DNA of 5,899 bases, taken from contig DATKEG010000204.1 of assembly GCA_035544515.1 (NCBI GenBank), forward strand, positions 1 through 5,899, written 5' to 3'. A program made the translations under genes and the position numbers. Position 1 is the first letter of the stretch. Each line of letters begins with the position of its first letter. The notes under the pieces are model-generated. The model ran no database searches. It had not been told where the DNA came from and saw nothing but the letters and a program-made list of their open reading frames with translations. Origin of the DNA: DATKEG01 sp035544515. Lineage in GTDB: Bacteria; Acidobacteriota; Vicinamibacteria; Fen-336. This document shows positions 5,355-5,899 of the stretch, piece by piece.

Positions 5355-5899
5355 GGGTGGTGTTCGCGAGACGCGACCCTTCCTGCCCCCGATTCTAGCG
5401 CGCCGCCCGGCCCCCGCACGGGCAGCGTCAGGCGGAAGCGGGCGCCCGGTCCGTCCGGAAGCAGCTCGACGGTTCCGCCGTGCTCCTCCACGAAGCGCTT
5501 GGACACCGCCAGGCCGAGACCGGTGCCGCCCTTCTTGCCCCGCGTGACGAACGGCTCGAACACCTTCTCGCGGATGTCGGCCGGAACGCCCGGCCCTTCG
5601 TCCTCCAACTCGATGACCAGGTGGTCGAGGGCGCCGGCCTCCCCGGGGGCGAGGGTGGCGCGCAGGTGCAGGCGGCCGCGGCCGCCCATGGCGTCGCGCG
5701 CGTTGGCCGCGATGTTTCCCACCGCGCGGCGCAGCTTGTCCGCATCGACGTCCACCCGCGCGTCCGCGGACAGGCGCACATCGGCGACGACCACCAGGCC
5801 GGGCAACTCCTTCTCCAGCCCGCGCGCGAGGTCGGCGAGGAGGAGGGCGCCGGAGAAGGAACGGCGGGCCAGGGTCCCCGCGCCGCGCGCGAAATCCAG
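5351..5899 (-). CDS. Sensor histidine kinase, C-terminal ATP-binding part, runs off the right edge
   Basis: The visible 182 residues are the end of a two-component sensor kinase; the sensor region and phosphorylated histidine lie beyond the window. It starts with LDFARG, typical of the second helix of the dimerisation domain. The HATPase_c domain then shows the N box N62-IAA-N66-A with RDAM, the G1 box D100-EGPG, the F box FEPF (114-117) and the G2 box GGTGLGLA (124-131), followed by KRFVEEHGG. All ATP-binding motifs are intact, so the enzyme should be active. The order and spacing resemble NtrB/ZraS-like kinases. After the last strand (FRLTLPVRG) there is a tail of about 20 residues rich in Gly, Ala and Arg, with no receiver domain. 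The partner regulator is not in the window. The stop overlaps the start of the next gene. Confidence 0.92.
   Translation of the reverse strand: MDFARGAGTLARRSFSGALLLADLARGLEKELPGLVVVADVRLSADARVDVDADKLRRAVGNIAANARDAMGGRGRLHLRATLAPGEAGALDHLVIELEDEGPGVPADIREKVFEPFVTRGKKGGTGLGLAVSKRFVEEHGGTVELLPDGPGARFRLTLPVRGPGGALESGAGRVASREHHP

Noticed and set aside
5392..5397. TAGAAT on the minus strand as a promoter for the small exported protein
   Set aside because: It is within the kinase coding tail, has no -35 partner, and the gene already overlaps the kinase stop, so cotranscription explains expression.

Overview
The window is about 70% GC and comes from a bacterium. It holds seven genes, all on the minus strand, packed 27-50 bp apart or overlapping. 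Large plus-strand open frames are only shadows of these genes. The composition, collinear layout and protein mix (archaeal-type protein disulfide oxidoreductase, GT39 mannosyltransferase, small lipoproteins) would suit a deep-branching soil or groundwater lineage such as Methylomirabilota/Rokubacteria, Acidobacteriota or Myxococcota. There is no rRNA or marker gene to decide, so this is a guess.

In transcription order (right to left): (1) the C-terminal ATPase half of a sensor histidine kinase that runs off the right edge (5351-5899); (2) a small secreted or lipid-anchored protein of unknown function whose start overlaps the kinase stop (4839-5354); (3) a complete GT39/PMT-family membrane mannosyltransferase (3520-4788); (4) a protein disulfide oxidoreductase (PDO) of two thioredoxin folds, interrupted by an in-frame UGA exactly where the first active-site cysteine belongs (2830-3492); (5) a multi-pass membrane acyltransferase resembling the HGSNAT/DUF1624 group (1629-2798); (6) a second small lipoprotein-like gene with an Ig-like tail (1088-1591); (7) the ATP-grasp N-terminal part of a PEP synthase/rifampicin-phosphotransferase-like enzyme that runs off the left edge (1-1040).

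The main discovery is gene 4. A standard-code annotation would end it at 142 residues and lose the catalytic half. Read through the UGA, it gives a 220-residue PDO whose C-terminal active site is U-P-Y-C instead of C-P-Y-C. A GC-rich hairpin with a G-U-C apical loop starts 11 nt after the UGA, which fits a bacterial SECIS element. The N-terminal CxxC has meanwhile become D-P-E-S, so the selenocysteine centre would be the only redox site.

Functionally, genes 2, 3, 5 and 6 point to the cell envelope: lipid-linked mannosyl transfer, acyl transfer and exported small proteins. The selenoprotein sits between the two membrane transferases. Whether they share a pathway is inference from position. Two genes (3 and 4) have a -10-like hexamer 8-9 nt before the ATG and no evident Shine-Dalgarno, which hints at leaderless internal promoters. 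No stretch longer than 300 bases lacks a gene.
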